Source of the DNA: Natronolimnohabitans innermongolicus JCM 12255 | Lineage (GTDB): Archaea; Halobacteriota; Halobacteria; Halobacteriales; Natrialbaceae | Assembly (NCBI RefSeq): GCF_000337215.1 | Contig: NZ_AOHZ01000034.1 | Span: forward strand, 1 to 43,176 | Direction: 5' to 3' | Length of the DNA: 43,176 nt | Shown here: positions 17,492 to 24,945 of the stretch, one piece after another | Layout: the number at the start of each line of letters is the position of its first letter | Numbering within the stretch: the stretch's first letter is position 1 | Notes under the pieces: generated by a model | The model's database searches: none | The model's input: only the letters and a program-made list of their open reading frames with translations | What the model was told of the DNA's origin: nothing | Translations under genes and position numbers: made by a program

Positions 17492-17650
17492 ATGGCTGAT
17501 TCGACGGACGAAGACGCGATCGAGTGTCGACAGTGTGGCGATCCGGTAGAATCGACCACCGACCGGCGCGTCGTTACCACTGTCGAGGACGGACAGACCG
17601 AATACGAGTACTTCTGTGACGACGATTGCCTCGGCGACTGGAACCCGTGA
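17492..17650 (+). CDS. Mini zinc-binding protein
   Basis: This acidic 52-residue protein has a CRQC knuckle near residues 12-15 and a second pair in FCDDDC near the C-terminus, spaced as a small treble-clef or TRASH-like zinc site. It ends GDWNP. Such micro-zinc proteins are frequent in haloarchaea and mostly uncharacterised. It stands alone, 50 bp from the end of the convergent purU gene. Codon usage and the Cys pattern support a real gene. Confidence 0.72.
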   Translation: MADSTDEDAIECRQCGDPVESTTDRRVVTTVEDGQTEYEYFCDDDCLGDWNP

Positions 17651-17698
17651 GTCGAGACAGACAAATAGCGACGAGCCGGTCGAACTGACGACCGACGC

Positions 17699-18649
17699 CT
17701 ACTGTTTCTTTGCGACGACGTCGCCGATACCGTCGACCGGTCGGTCCGGGGTGTACTCGTCGGCTTCTTCGGGGAGGCCGAGCTGGTAGTCGGCGCCGTT
17801 CTCGCGGACCGTCGTCCGTCCGCGGTGCACCGAGACGTCCCCGTTGAGGTGCAGTTTGACCGCCTCGAGTAAGGCGTCGGCCTCGAGGGGCTGGCCGCGG
17901 CGTTTCATCTCCGCCGTGTCGGCGTCGTCCGGTACGTCGAAGGCCCGCTGGGTGATGATCGGCCCTTGATCGAGGTCGGTCGTCACGTAGTGGGCGGTGA
18001 CGCCGGCGACGCGGACGCCCTCCTCGACGGCCTGTCGGTAGGCCTCGGCGCCCGGGAAGGCGGGCAGCAGGGAGGGGTGGACGTTGATGATCCGGTCCTC
18101 GTAGCGGAAGACGACGTTCGGCGAGAGAATCCGCATGTAGCGGGCGAGTACGATCAGGTCGACGTCGTACTCCTCGAGCAACTCGAGGAGCTGATCCTCG
18201 TTTTGCTGACCGCCTTCGTCGCCGATGTCGTGGAACGGAACGTCGTAGTGTTCGGCCAGCGGCTGGAGGTCGTCGTGGTTCCCGACGACGACGCCGATGT
18301 CGGCGCCGAGTTCGTCGTTGGCCCACGCCTCGAACAGCGCCTCGAGGCAGTGGCTCTCTTTCGTGACGAGGACGGCGATCCGCTGGGTCTCGCGGTCGGC
18401 GGGAAACCGCACCTGCACGTCGAGGTCGAGGTCGTCGCCGAGCTCCTGGATGTCCTCGCGGAGCGTCGCCTCGGTACAGACCATCTCGGAGGTGTCGACG
18501 GCGAGATACATACGGAAGACGCCGTCGCGAACCGCCTGATCGAGGTCTTCGATGTTGACGCCGCGCTCGAAGAGGAGGCTGGTCACGCGGGCGACCAGCC
18601 CGGTGTCGTCGTCTCCGATCACGGTAATCTCGGTGATATCGGTCGTCAT
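17699..18649 (-). CDS. purU: Formyltetrahydrofolate deformylase (PurU-type)
   Basis: PurU hydrolyses 10-formyl-tetrahydrofolate to formate and tetrahydrofolate. Formate can feed the formate-dependent purine steps. The 316-residue protein has an N-terminal ACT domain (ITVIGDDDTGLVARVTSLL, residues 5-75) and a C-terminal formyltransferase fold. INVHPSLLPAFPG and VTAHYVTTDLDQGPII carry the catalytic His and Asp. A C-terminal extension of about 45 residues (from VHRGRTTV) goes beyond the bacterial length. The start at 18649 begins the ACT strand. A transformylase-like role cannot be excluded from sequence alone. Confidence 0.85.
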   Translation of the reverse strand: MTTDITEITVIGDDDTGLVARVTSLLFERGVNIEDLDQAVRDGVFRMYLAVDTSEMVCTEATLREDIQELGDDLDLDVQVRFPADRETQRIAVLVTKESHCLEALFEAWANDELGADIGVVVGNHDDLQPLAEHYDVPFHDIGDEGGQQNEDQLLELLEEYDVDLIVLARYMRILSPNVVFRYEDRIINVHPSLLPAFPGAEAYRQAVEEGVRVAGVTAHYVTTDLDQGPIITQRAFDVPDDADTAEMKRRGQPLEADALLEAVKLHLNGDVSVHRGRTTVRENGADYQLGLPEEADEYTPDRPVDGIGDVVAKKQ

Positions 18650-18802
18650 CGCAGCCACCTCCGCTCGAGCGAAGTTAGATCCATCACTACGGATTTCAGT
18701 CTATCGGGAGTCAAAAGTCCTGCTTTCCGTCGATGGTGCTGAGAACGGGATGATGGCAATATACCCACTATGATTAACACCAATTGTTATCTAACGTGCT
18801 AG

Positions 18803-18837
18803 CTTTATTAATAATGGGTGCACTACTGCTAACCCCC
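18803..18837 (+). promoter_or_regulatory. TATA box for flavoprotein gene
   Basis: CTTTATTAATAAT at 18803-18815 lies about 25-30 bp before the ATG at 18838. This is the spacing of a leaderless haloarchaeal transcript. It also supports that start over an earlier in-frame Met that would overlap the TATA element. Confidence 0.55.
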
Positions 18838-20121
18838 ATGACGCTCCCACGAACGCTTGACGTTGCGATCGTCGGCGCCGGTCCCGCAGGTATCGGCATC
18901 GCAGTCGCACTCGAGCGTCTCGAGATCGAATACGCCGTTCTCGAGCGCGACTGCATCGGCGCCTCGTTTCGGCACTGGCCCGACGAGATGCGCCTGCTGA
19001 CGCCGTCGTTTCCCGGCAACGCCTTCGGCGTGCGCGACCTGAACGCGGTCACGACCGACACGTCGCCGGCGCTCGCGCTGGATTGCGAACACCCGACCGG
19101 CGACCAGTACGCCGACTACCTCGAGGCCGTCGCGGCGTTCCACGAACTGCCGATCTACGGTGACGTCGACGTCGAACGCGTCGTTCCCGACGGCGTCGAG
19201 GGCGATCGATCGGACGCGACCGGCGAGGCGGGCGGCTTCACCCTCGAGACCGGCGAGGGACCGATCAGCGCCGATTACGTTATCTGGGCTGCGGGCCAGT
19301 ACCAGTATCCTGCTGACGGTTCGCTTTCGGGCGCCGAACACGCGGTCCACGTGTCGACGGTCGACTCGTGGGCAACCTACGCCGAACGGTGGGTCGCTCA
19401 GCGCGGTGCCGAAGACGCCGGCGAACGCGACTCGAGCGACGCGGTCGACGAGCCACGAATCGCGGCCGACGGTGCCGGCGTTGCGGGCCCCGTCACGGAC
19501 GATGTCGTCATCGTCGGCGGCGCCGAGAGCGGCATCGACGCGGCGCTCGCCCTCACCGCAGCCGGCGTCTCGGTCACCGTCCTCGACGACGACGGACCGT
19601 GGCAGTATCGCAGCCCGGATCCCAGCGAAGTGCTCTCGCCGCGGACAACCGAGCGACTCGAGTCGGCTCTCAGCGAGGGGCGACCGCTCGATCTCGTTTC
19701 CGGCGCGCGCGCCGAGGGTATCGAACGCGAACAGCGAGGTCCCGTCGGCGGTGACGAGTACGTCGTCCGAACGACCGACGGCGACGTCTTTCGGTCGCGG
19801 GCGCCCCCGTTGCTCGCGACCGGCTTCGAGGGGAGTCTCGCCGTCGTCGACGACCTGTTCGCGTTCGACGGCGCGTTCCCGGCGCTCACGAACCGCGACG
19901 AGTCCACCGAGACGCCCGGGCTCTTCCTGGGCGGTCCGCAGGTCGCCCACGACGGCCAGCAGTTCTGCTTTATCTACAAGTTCCGCCAGCGGTTCGCCGT
20001 CGTCGCGGAGACGATCGCGGAGCGACTCGACGTCGACGCCGAGTCACTCGAGGTCTACCGAGAGAAGCGGCTGTTCCTCGACGACCTCGAGTGCTGTGAG
20101 CCCGAGTACTGCGACTGCTGA
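18838..20121 (+). CDS. FAD/NAD(P)-binding oxidoreductase with Cys-rich C-terminus
   Basis: This is a flavoprotein of about 427 residues. VAIVGAGPAGIGIAVAL near the N-terminus binds FAD. CIGASFRHWPDEMRLLTPSFPGNAFG resembles the YpdA/flavin-monooxygenase region, and VVIVGGAESGIDAALAL is the second (NADPH) Rossmann motif. FCFIYKFRQRFAVVAETIAERL lies near the end. The last residues, LECCEPEYCDC, hold four cysteines, which may bind metal or act as a redox pair; this is not a standard family feature. The substrate is unknown, with thiol-disulfide chemistry being one reasonable guess. Confidence 0.8.
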   Translation: MTLPRTLDVAIVGAGPAGIGIAVALERLEIEYAVLERDCIGASFRHWPDEMRLLTPSFPGNAFGVRDLNAVTTDTSPALALDCEHPTGDQYADYLEAVAAFHELPIYGDVDVERVVPDGVEGDRSDATGEAGGFTLETGEGPISADYVIWAAGQYQYPADGSLSGAEHAVHVSTVDSWATYAERWVAQRGAEDAGERDSSDAVDEPRIAADGAGVAGPVTDDVVIVGGAESGIDAALALTAAGVSVTVLDDDGPWQYRSPDPSEVLSPRTTERLESALSEGRPLDLVSGARAEGIEREQRGPVGGDEYVVRTTDGDVFRSRAPPLLATGFEGSLAVVDDLFAFDGAFPALTNRDESTETPGLFLGGPQVAHDGQQFCFIYKFRQRFAVVAETIAERLDVDAESLEVYREKRLFLDDLECCEPEYCDC

Positions 20122-20230
20122 TACTGCCGGACAGCACGAGTTGACGTTCGGTCGCGCGACTGCGGTCGTCGCCGTCGGAGCCGACCGCGAATTCGCGCCC
20201 GACTGCGCACTGACTGCTGTCCGACAGTAT
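20121..20230. repeat. MITE-like repeat element, copy 2
   Basis: This is the second copy of the element at 11615-11720. Terminal repeats are ACTGCCGGACAG and CTGTCCGACAGT. The internal hairpin is kept by paired changes: GCGGTCG pairs with CGACCGC, where copy 1 has GCGGCCG and CGGCCGC. GACTGCGG, GCGAATTCGCG and ACTGACTGCTGTCC are shared. It begins at the last base of the flavoprotein stop codon. Confidence 0.8.
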
Positions 20231-20292
20231 GAGTCCAGCGGCGAAAGAACAACCGTCCGCGCGAGACCGACGTCCCACTCGGATCAGGCGCG

Positions 20293-20445
20293 TCAGTGAC
20301 TCGAGTGGACGTGTTCGCGGAGTTCGTCCGTTTCGTCGAACGAGTCGTCGCAGACGGCACAGGTGTTGTGGTGGAGCGCGACGTGCTGGGTGACGCCCGC
20401 CGCGGACTGGAACGATTCGTCACAGGTTGCACAGCTGTAGGACAT
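20293..20445 (-). CDS. Two-finger C2H2 zinc-finger protein
   Basis: This 50-residue protein consists of two C2H2 fingers: CATC followed by HVALHH, and CAVC followed by HVHSSH, each with about 12 residues between the Cys and His pairs. Fingers of this kind in haloarchaea may bind nucleic acid or protein. No target is known. It is the last of four minus-strand genes running from the cobW-type GTPase, 115 bp after the preceding gene, so cotranscription is possible. Confidence 0.8.
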   Translation of the reverse strand: MSYSCATCDESFQSAAGVTQHVALHHNTCAVCDDSFDETDELREHVHSSH

Positions 20446-20560
20446 AGTTCCGGTCACGCCTGCAACGAGCAGCGACAAAAAACACGTCCGGACTATCGCC
20501 GGCCGGAGAGACCGGGGCGGCTCGAGGCTCGCTGACGGGGCGTCGCTCGCGGTCGGACAG

Positions 20561-20818
20561 TCAGGCGAGATCGGCCGCTCGCCGACGCAGCGACGCGTCG
20601 ATCGTCGTATCGTCGGCCAGTTCTTCGAGTTCGTCGGTCGCGTTGCACGCTGCCAACCCCTCGAGTGCCCGTCGGCGGAACTCACCGCGGAGTCCGCCCA
20701 TCTGGACGAGGATCGAGAGGTTCGTCAGTTCGCGGTCGTCGATCAACCGGTCGATGGCGTCGCGGCGTTGCGTGTGGTGGACGTTCGATTTGACGGCGGT
20801 CTGGAATGCAGTGGACAT
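20561..20818 (-). CDS. Small helical HEAT-like protein
   Basis: This 85-residue all-helical protein has the segments AIDRLIDDRELTNLSILVQMGGLRGEFRRRALEGL and ELEELADDTTIDASLRRRAADLA, like one and a half HEAT/armadillo repeats. No catalytic motif is seen. The start at 20818 was chosen because earlier in-frame sequence is low-complexity Arg/Ser and overlaps the previous gene. It follows the DUF7511-like gene by 49 bp. Function unknown; an adaptor role beside the cobW-type GTPase is a guess. Confidence 0.68.
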   Translation of the reverse strand: MSTAFQTAVKSNVHHTQRRDAIDRLIDDRELTNLSILVQMGGLRGEFRRRALEGLAACNATDELEELADDTTIDASLRRRAADLA

Positions 20819-20867
20819 CTGTGGTGTGGATGGTGTGGTGGAAAGCGGCAGTTGGCGGGCGTCTCGA

Positions 20868-21092
20868 CTATCGACACTCCTCTCGACTGACGAACGCCGA
20901 CCCGCGGGCGCGGATCCACGTCTCTTCGACGTCGCCCGGCGTGGCATCCGAGTAGATCGTACAGACGTCCGGGCGGTGGTCGTTTCGCTCGATATAGGCC
21001 TTGTAACACGGCGAGAGATCCCCGTCTGCGGGTTGGGGATCCGGCCGCGGCGGTGGGGTCGGCTGTTCGGCGTCGGTGTTTCGGTCTGTCAT
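20868..21092 (-). CDS. DUF7511-like small protein
   Basis: This 74-residue soluble protein has a Pro-rich N-terminus and a compact conserved part: YKAYIERNDHRPDVCTIYS, EETWIRARGSAFVSREECR. I recognise this as the haloarchaeal DUF7511 type, which has no known function. It starts 12 bp after the cobW-type gene stops, so it is almost certainly cotranscribed and perhaps translationally coupled. Confidence 0.75.
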   Translation of the reverse strand: MTDRNTDAEQPTPPPRPDPQPADGDLSPCYKAYIERNDHRPDVCTIYSDATPGDVEETWIRARGSAFVSREECR

Positions 21093-21104
21093 CGTGGGAG
21101 TCGC

Positions 21105-22463
21105 TCAGTCGGCAATACCCAGTTCCTCCGACTCCGAGCGATCCTGGTCGGCGGCCGCGTCGGCCGCGGAGTCGTCGTCTTCATCGACGTCTTCTTCCGG
21201 CGGTTCGAACGTCGGGAACCGATCTTCGATCCCCTCGAGACCGGCCTCGAGTTCCGCGTCGGTCACGAGGCAGTCCTCGAGCGAGCCACGCAGCGATTCG
21301 TGGTCCATCTCGGTGCCGATCAGGACGAGTCGAACGTTGCGATCGCCCCACCGTTCGTGCCAGGCGGCCTCGAGTTCGGGATTCTCGGCGAGGTGTTCGC
21401 GGCGCTCGTCTTCGGGAAGCGAGGCGACCCATCGCCCGCCGGGGCCGACGCGGATCGACTGACCGGCGACGTTGAGCGTAAGGGCCTGGTCTTGGCGGCT
21501 CACGGGTTTATTCCCTCCCGCTCGCTTCTTCGAAGACTCACTTCGTTCGTCTTCGCTGCTCGCCAGCCAGAAATGCCCCTTCGAGCGGACGACGGCGTCG
21601 GGGAACTCGTCGAGCAGGTCGGCGAAGCGTTCGGGGTGGAACGGCCGGCGGGCCTCGAAGACGAACGAGGTGACGCCGTGTTCCTCCTCGGCCGAGGCGT
21701 GGGGCTCCTGGAGCTCTCGAATCCAGCCAGCGGATTGGCTCGCCGCCTCGAAGTCGAACCGATCGGTGTCGACGATCGCGTCGGGGTCGACGCGACCGTG
21801 TTCGGTGCGGACGATCTCCGCGCGGGGTTGGAGCACCTCGAGGGTCGACTCGATCTCCTCGAGCGTCTCCTCGTCGACGAGGTCGCACTTGTTCACCAGG
21901 AGGACGTCACAGAACTCGACCTGTTCGACGACGAGGTCGCCGAGGTGTTTCTCGGTGCCGTCGTCGTCGAGCAGTTCGTCCGACTCCATCGCGGTCCGAA
22001 ACTGGTGGGCGTCGACCACGGTGACGGTCGTATCGAGGTGACAGCCCTCGAGGGGCTCGATACCGGTTTCCTCGTAGAATTCGGTGGGATCGAGGTCGGA
22101 CTGGTCGAACCCGAGCGTCAGCGTCTGGGCGACGGGCAGCGGTTCGGCGACGCCGGTCGACTCGACGACGATGGCGTCGAACTCGCGGTCGGCGGCGGTG
22201 AGTCCGCCGATAGCGTCGAGCAGGTCGCCGCGCAGTTCACAGCAGATACAGCCGTTCGAGAGTTCGATCAGCTCTTCGTCCTCGTCCGCGATATCCGAGG
22301 ACTCGGCGACGAGTTCGGCGTCGACGTTGACCTCGCCCATGTCGTTGACGAGCACGGCGAGGTCTCGTTCGTCGCTCGCACGCAGCACGTGGTTGAGCGT
22401 CGTCGTCTTCCCGGCGCCGAGGAGGCCGGAGAGTACCGTGACGGGAGTCGAGTTGTCGGGCAT
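21105..22463 (-). CDS. CobW/ZNG1-type (COG0523) metallochaperone GTPase
   Basis: This is a G3E GTPase that delivers metal to client proteins. Relatives insert zinc or serve cobalamin, nitrile hydratase and low-zinc responses. The protein has 452 residues. GLLGAGKT (13-20) is the P-loop, the metal site CICC is at residues 72-75, VESTGVAEP is the switch region and VNKCD the guanine-specificity motif. A CobW C-terminal domain (WLASSEDERSE, GPGGRWVASLP, VRLVLIGTEMD) is followed by an Asp/Glu-rich tail. The start at 22463 places the P-loop correctly. It heads a four-gene minus-strand run and is divergent from the FeoB-like gene, which points to metal homeostasis. Confidence 0.9.
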   Translation of the reverse strand: MPDNSTPVTVLSGLLGAGKTTTLNHVLRASDERDLAVLVNDMGEVNVDAELVAESSDIADEDEELIELSNGCICCELRGDLLDAIGGLTAADREFDAIVVESTGVAEPLPVAQTLTLGFDQSDLDPTEFYEETGIEPLEGCHLDTTVTVVDAHQFRTAMESDELLDDDGTEKHLGDLVVEQVEFCDVLLVNKCDLVDEETLEEIESTLEVLQPRAEIVRTEHGRVDPDAIVDTDRFDFEAASQSAGWIRELQEPHASAEEEHGVTSFVFEARRPFHPERFADLLDEFPDAVVRSKGHFWLASSEDERSESSKKRAGGNKPVSRQDQALTLNVAGQSIRVGPGGRWVASLPEDERREHLAENPELEAAWHERWGDRNVRLVLIGTEMDHESLRGSLEDCLVTDAELEAGLEGIEDRFPTFEPPEEDVDEDDDSAADAAADQDRSESEELGIAD

Positions 22464-22487
22464 TCGGTTATCAATATGGAGTGGGGG

Positions 22488-22504
22488 ATAATAGTAGTTA
22501 TTAT
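22488..22504. promoter_or_regulatory. AT-rich inverted repeat in the cobW/feoB-like gap
   Basis: ATAATA (22488-22493) and TATTAT (22499-22504), separated by 5 bases, lie 25 bp before the cobW-type start within the only AT-rich part of the divergent gap. This could be the operator or TATA region shared by both genes. No known metalloregulator consensus is matched. Confidence 0.4.
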
Positions 22505-22633
22505 TTCCACTACAGAAGTTATTAAGCACGGAGCGCCGAACGACTCGAGGATGTCATCGCAACCGATTCGATCGCTGCTGGTGAGAGCGACTACTGGCGG
22601 AACCGACCGATACGACGGGGTGAGACGGACCGA

Positions 22634-24322
22634 ATGACCGGAGTCGATCGCGACCGCGTCGTCCTGATCGGGAAGGAGAGCGTCGGCAAATCCGCGCTCG
22701 CGGCCGGGCTCACCGGCGCGTCGGGAGCCGTCGAGAACGTGGCGGGCTCGACGGTCTCGAGCGACGTCTACCGGACCGACGACCTCGCGGTGGTCGACAC
22801 GCCCGGAATCACGCTCGAGGCGGATACCGAGACGACCCGCGAGGCCCTGGCCGCGCTCGGGGATGCGGAGACGGTCGTCCTCGTCGTTCCCGCGACGGCG
22901 CTCGATCGCGACCTCGCCGACCTCCTCCCGCTGGTGCAGGGGCGGACGGGAGCCGTCGTCGTGACCCACTGGGACCACGTCGACGAGACCGGGGAGGCAC
23001 GGGGCGCAATCGCCGACCTCGAGGCGGATCTGGGCGTGCCCGTCCTCCCCGTCGACGCGCGGAAACTGGACCGGGTCGCGGCAGACGGCGGTGTGCCAAC
23101 CGGCGACGGAGCGGGCTCAACGACGCACTCGGCCGACGGCCGCGACGTCCGCGCCGCGCTCCGGTATGCGGGCGAGTTCCCGGGCGGAACCGCAGTGAAA
23201 ACCGGCTGGCAGATCGAACCCCCGGAGCGAATCTTCGAGCGGCCCCTTCTCGGCCCGATCGTGAGCGCGCTCGTTCTCCTCCTTCCGGCGGCGGTCGCCG
23301 TCTGGTTCGCGAATGCGATCGCCGGCGAACTCGATCCGCTGGTCGGGGCTGGCCTGGAGCCCGCGATCGCGTGGGCCGAAACCCTTCCGGGCCCGCTCGC
23401 GGCCGTACTCGGCGGCGACTACGGCCTGCTCGCGATGGGGCCGTTCCTGTTCGTCTGGGCGCTACCGACCATGCTAATCTTCGCCCTCTTCACGGGCGCC
23501 TATTCGGCCAGCGGGCTCACGATGCGCGTCACGACGGCGTTACACCCGGTTATGCGCCGCGTCGGCCTCACGGGCCGCGACCTCGTGCGGGTCGTCATGG
23601 GCTTCGGATGCAACGTCCCGGCGGTCACGAGCACCCGGAGCTGTTCGGACTGTACGCGCTGTACCACGATTTCGGCGATCTCGTTCGGGTCGGCCTGTTC
23701 CTACCAGTTCCCCGCGACGCTCGCGGTGTTCGCGGCGGTGGGGATGGCCTGGCTCGTCGTCCCCTACCTCGCGATCCTCGTCGCGACGACGCTCGTCTAC
23801 GTTCGCCTGATCGCTCCGCCGGACGCCCGCACGGCCGACCTCGCCGTCGACCGACGGACGTTCCTCGAGCGACCGCGACTCCGCGCGATCTGGCGCGAGG
23901 CCCGCAGTTCGATCGCGAGTTTCCTCACGACGGCGCTGCCCGTCTTCGCCGGCATCTGCGTGATCGCCGCACTGTTCGACTACGCGGGCGTCCTCGAGCG
24001 CGCGGGTCGCGTCCTCGAGCCGGCGATGGCCGCTTTCGCCCTCCCGGCGGAGGCGGCGCTGCCGGTCGTACTCGCGTCGATTCGCAAGGACGGAATCGCG
24101 CTCCTGACGGCCGATTCGGCGGGCGTCGCCGCGCTCTCGCCGCTCGAGGTGCTCGTGGCGGTCTACCTCGCGGGCGTCTTGTTGCCGTGTCTGGTCACCG
24201 CGATCACGGTCGCGCGGGAGGTCTCGACGCGGTTCGTCGCGGCGATGCTCGCGCGACAGGCCGCCGCGGCGATCGGCTTCGCGCTCGTCATCGCCTGGGG
24301 CGGGCAGTTGTTGTTGTTGTGA
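22634..24322 (+). CDS. FeoB-like GTPase/iron-type permease with altered G4 motif
   Basis: This is an integral membrane protein of 562 residues with an N-terminal G domain and a FeoB-type membrane core. GKESVGKS (13-20) is G1 and DTPG (55-58) is G3. Where FeoB has the guanine-recognising NKxD, this protein has THWD (111-114). The first core domain contains GFGCNVPAV (323-331), the FeoB gate motif with its Cys, followed by SCSDCTRC. Several hydrophobic helices then follow to the C-terminus. It is shorter than classical FeoB (about 700 residues). Ferrous iron is the family substrate; another divalent metal is possible given the neighbouring cobW-type gene. Confidence 0.85.
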   Translation: MTGVDRDRVVLIGKESVGKSALAAGLTGASGAVENVAGSTVSSDVYRTDDLAVVDTPGITLEADTETTREALAALGDAETVVLVVPATALDRDLADLLPLVQGRTGAVVVTHWDHVDETGEARGAIADLEADLGVPVLPVDARKLDRVAADGGVPTGDGAGSTTHSADGRDVRAALRYAGEFPGGTAVKTGWQIEPPERIFERPLLGPIVSALVLLLPAAVAVWFANAIAGELDPLVGAGLEPAIAWAETLPGPLAAVLGGDYGLLAMGPFLFVWALPTMLIFALFTGAYSASGLTMRVTTALHPVMRRVGLTGRDLVRVVMGFGCNVPAVTSTRSCSDCTRCTTISAISFGSACSYQFPATLAVFAAVGMAWLVVPYLAILVATTLVYVRLIAPPDARTADLAVDRRTFLERPRLRAIWREARSSIASFLTTALPVFAGICVIAALFDYAGVLERAGRVLEPAMAAFALPAEAALPVVLASIRKDGIALLTADSAGVAALSPLEVLVAVYLAGVLLPCLVTAITVAREVSTRFVAAMLARQAAAAIGFALVIAWGGQLLLL

Positions 24323-24329
24323 TCCACGG

Positions 24330-24764
24330 TCAGCGATCGAACTCGGGATCGGGTTCGCGCTCCAGTTCGCCCACGCCGCGGTCGCTCGAGCGACCGTCGG
24401 GGCTCGTCGGTTCGAGGTAGCGTTCGACGTCGGCGACCGTCTCCGTCTCCAGGAGGACCTCGAGTCGGCGTTCGAACTCGGACTCCGAGAGTTCGCCGTC
24501 GGCGTACCGCACGCGCAGTCGCTCGAGGGCGTCCTCGGGGCCGTCGACGACGGAGTCGTCGCCCTCGTCCGTCGAGTCGGAGCGCTCGAGCAGCTGAGCG
24601 AACTGACGGAGAATCTCGTCGCCGAAGACGAATCCGAAGATCGCGAGGATGATCGCGACCGACGGCTCGATCGCCGCGAGCGCGACGAACCCCGCGAGCA
24701 ACGCGACGATGACGACGGCCACGGACGGCGTGAGCTCCCGCGTGAGTGTGCCACGTCTGGACAT
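24330..24764 (-). CDS. SHOCT-domain membrane protein
   Basis: This 144-residue protein has two closely spaced transmembrane helices at residues 12-45 (VAVVIVALLAGFVALAAI and the following IILAIFGFVFG). An acidic linker precedes a C-terminal SHOCT motif (LERLRVRYADGELSESEFERRLEVLL), then a charged tail. SHOCT domains are short helical pairs often found at termini of oligomeric membrane proteins. The function is unknown. The start at 24764 gives a short cytoplasmic N-terminus. It converges with the FeoB-like gene with 7 bp between stops. Confidence 0.82.
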   Translation of the reverse strand: MSRRGTLTRELTPSVAVVIVALLAGFVALAAIEPSVAIILAIFGFVFGDEILRQFAQLLERSDSTDEGDDSVVDGPEDALERLRVRYADGELSESEFERRLEVLLETETVADVERYLEPTSPDGRSSDRGVGELEREPDPEFDR

Positions 24765-24945
24765 GGAATGATGTTCGTGATGCAACACAAAAGGTGCTGC
24801 CGTCGATCCGCCGGGGAGCGACTGACGAGGACGGCGCGGATCGTGACCGACCCTCCTTGCGGTCGGGATGTGAACACACAGCCTATCGAAATCAATGGTT
24901 ATTAACACAGAAGAGTGAAGTAATAACACCGCGTACGACGTCCCG

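Noticed and set aside
20643-22637. Very long plus-strand open frame opposite the CobW-type gene and its neighbours
   Set aside because: It is a GC-rich antisense shadow with no recognisable domain. The minus-strand genes have clear motifs (P-loop, CICC).
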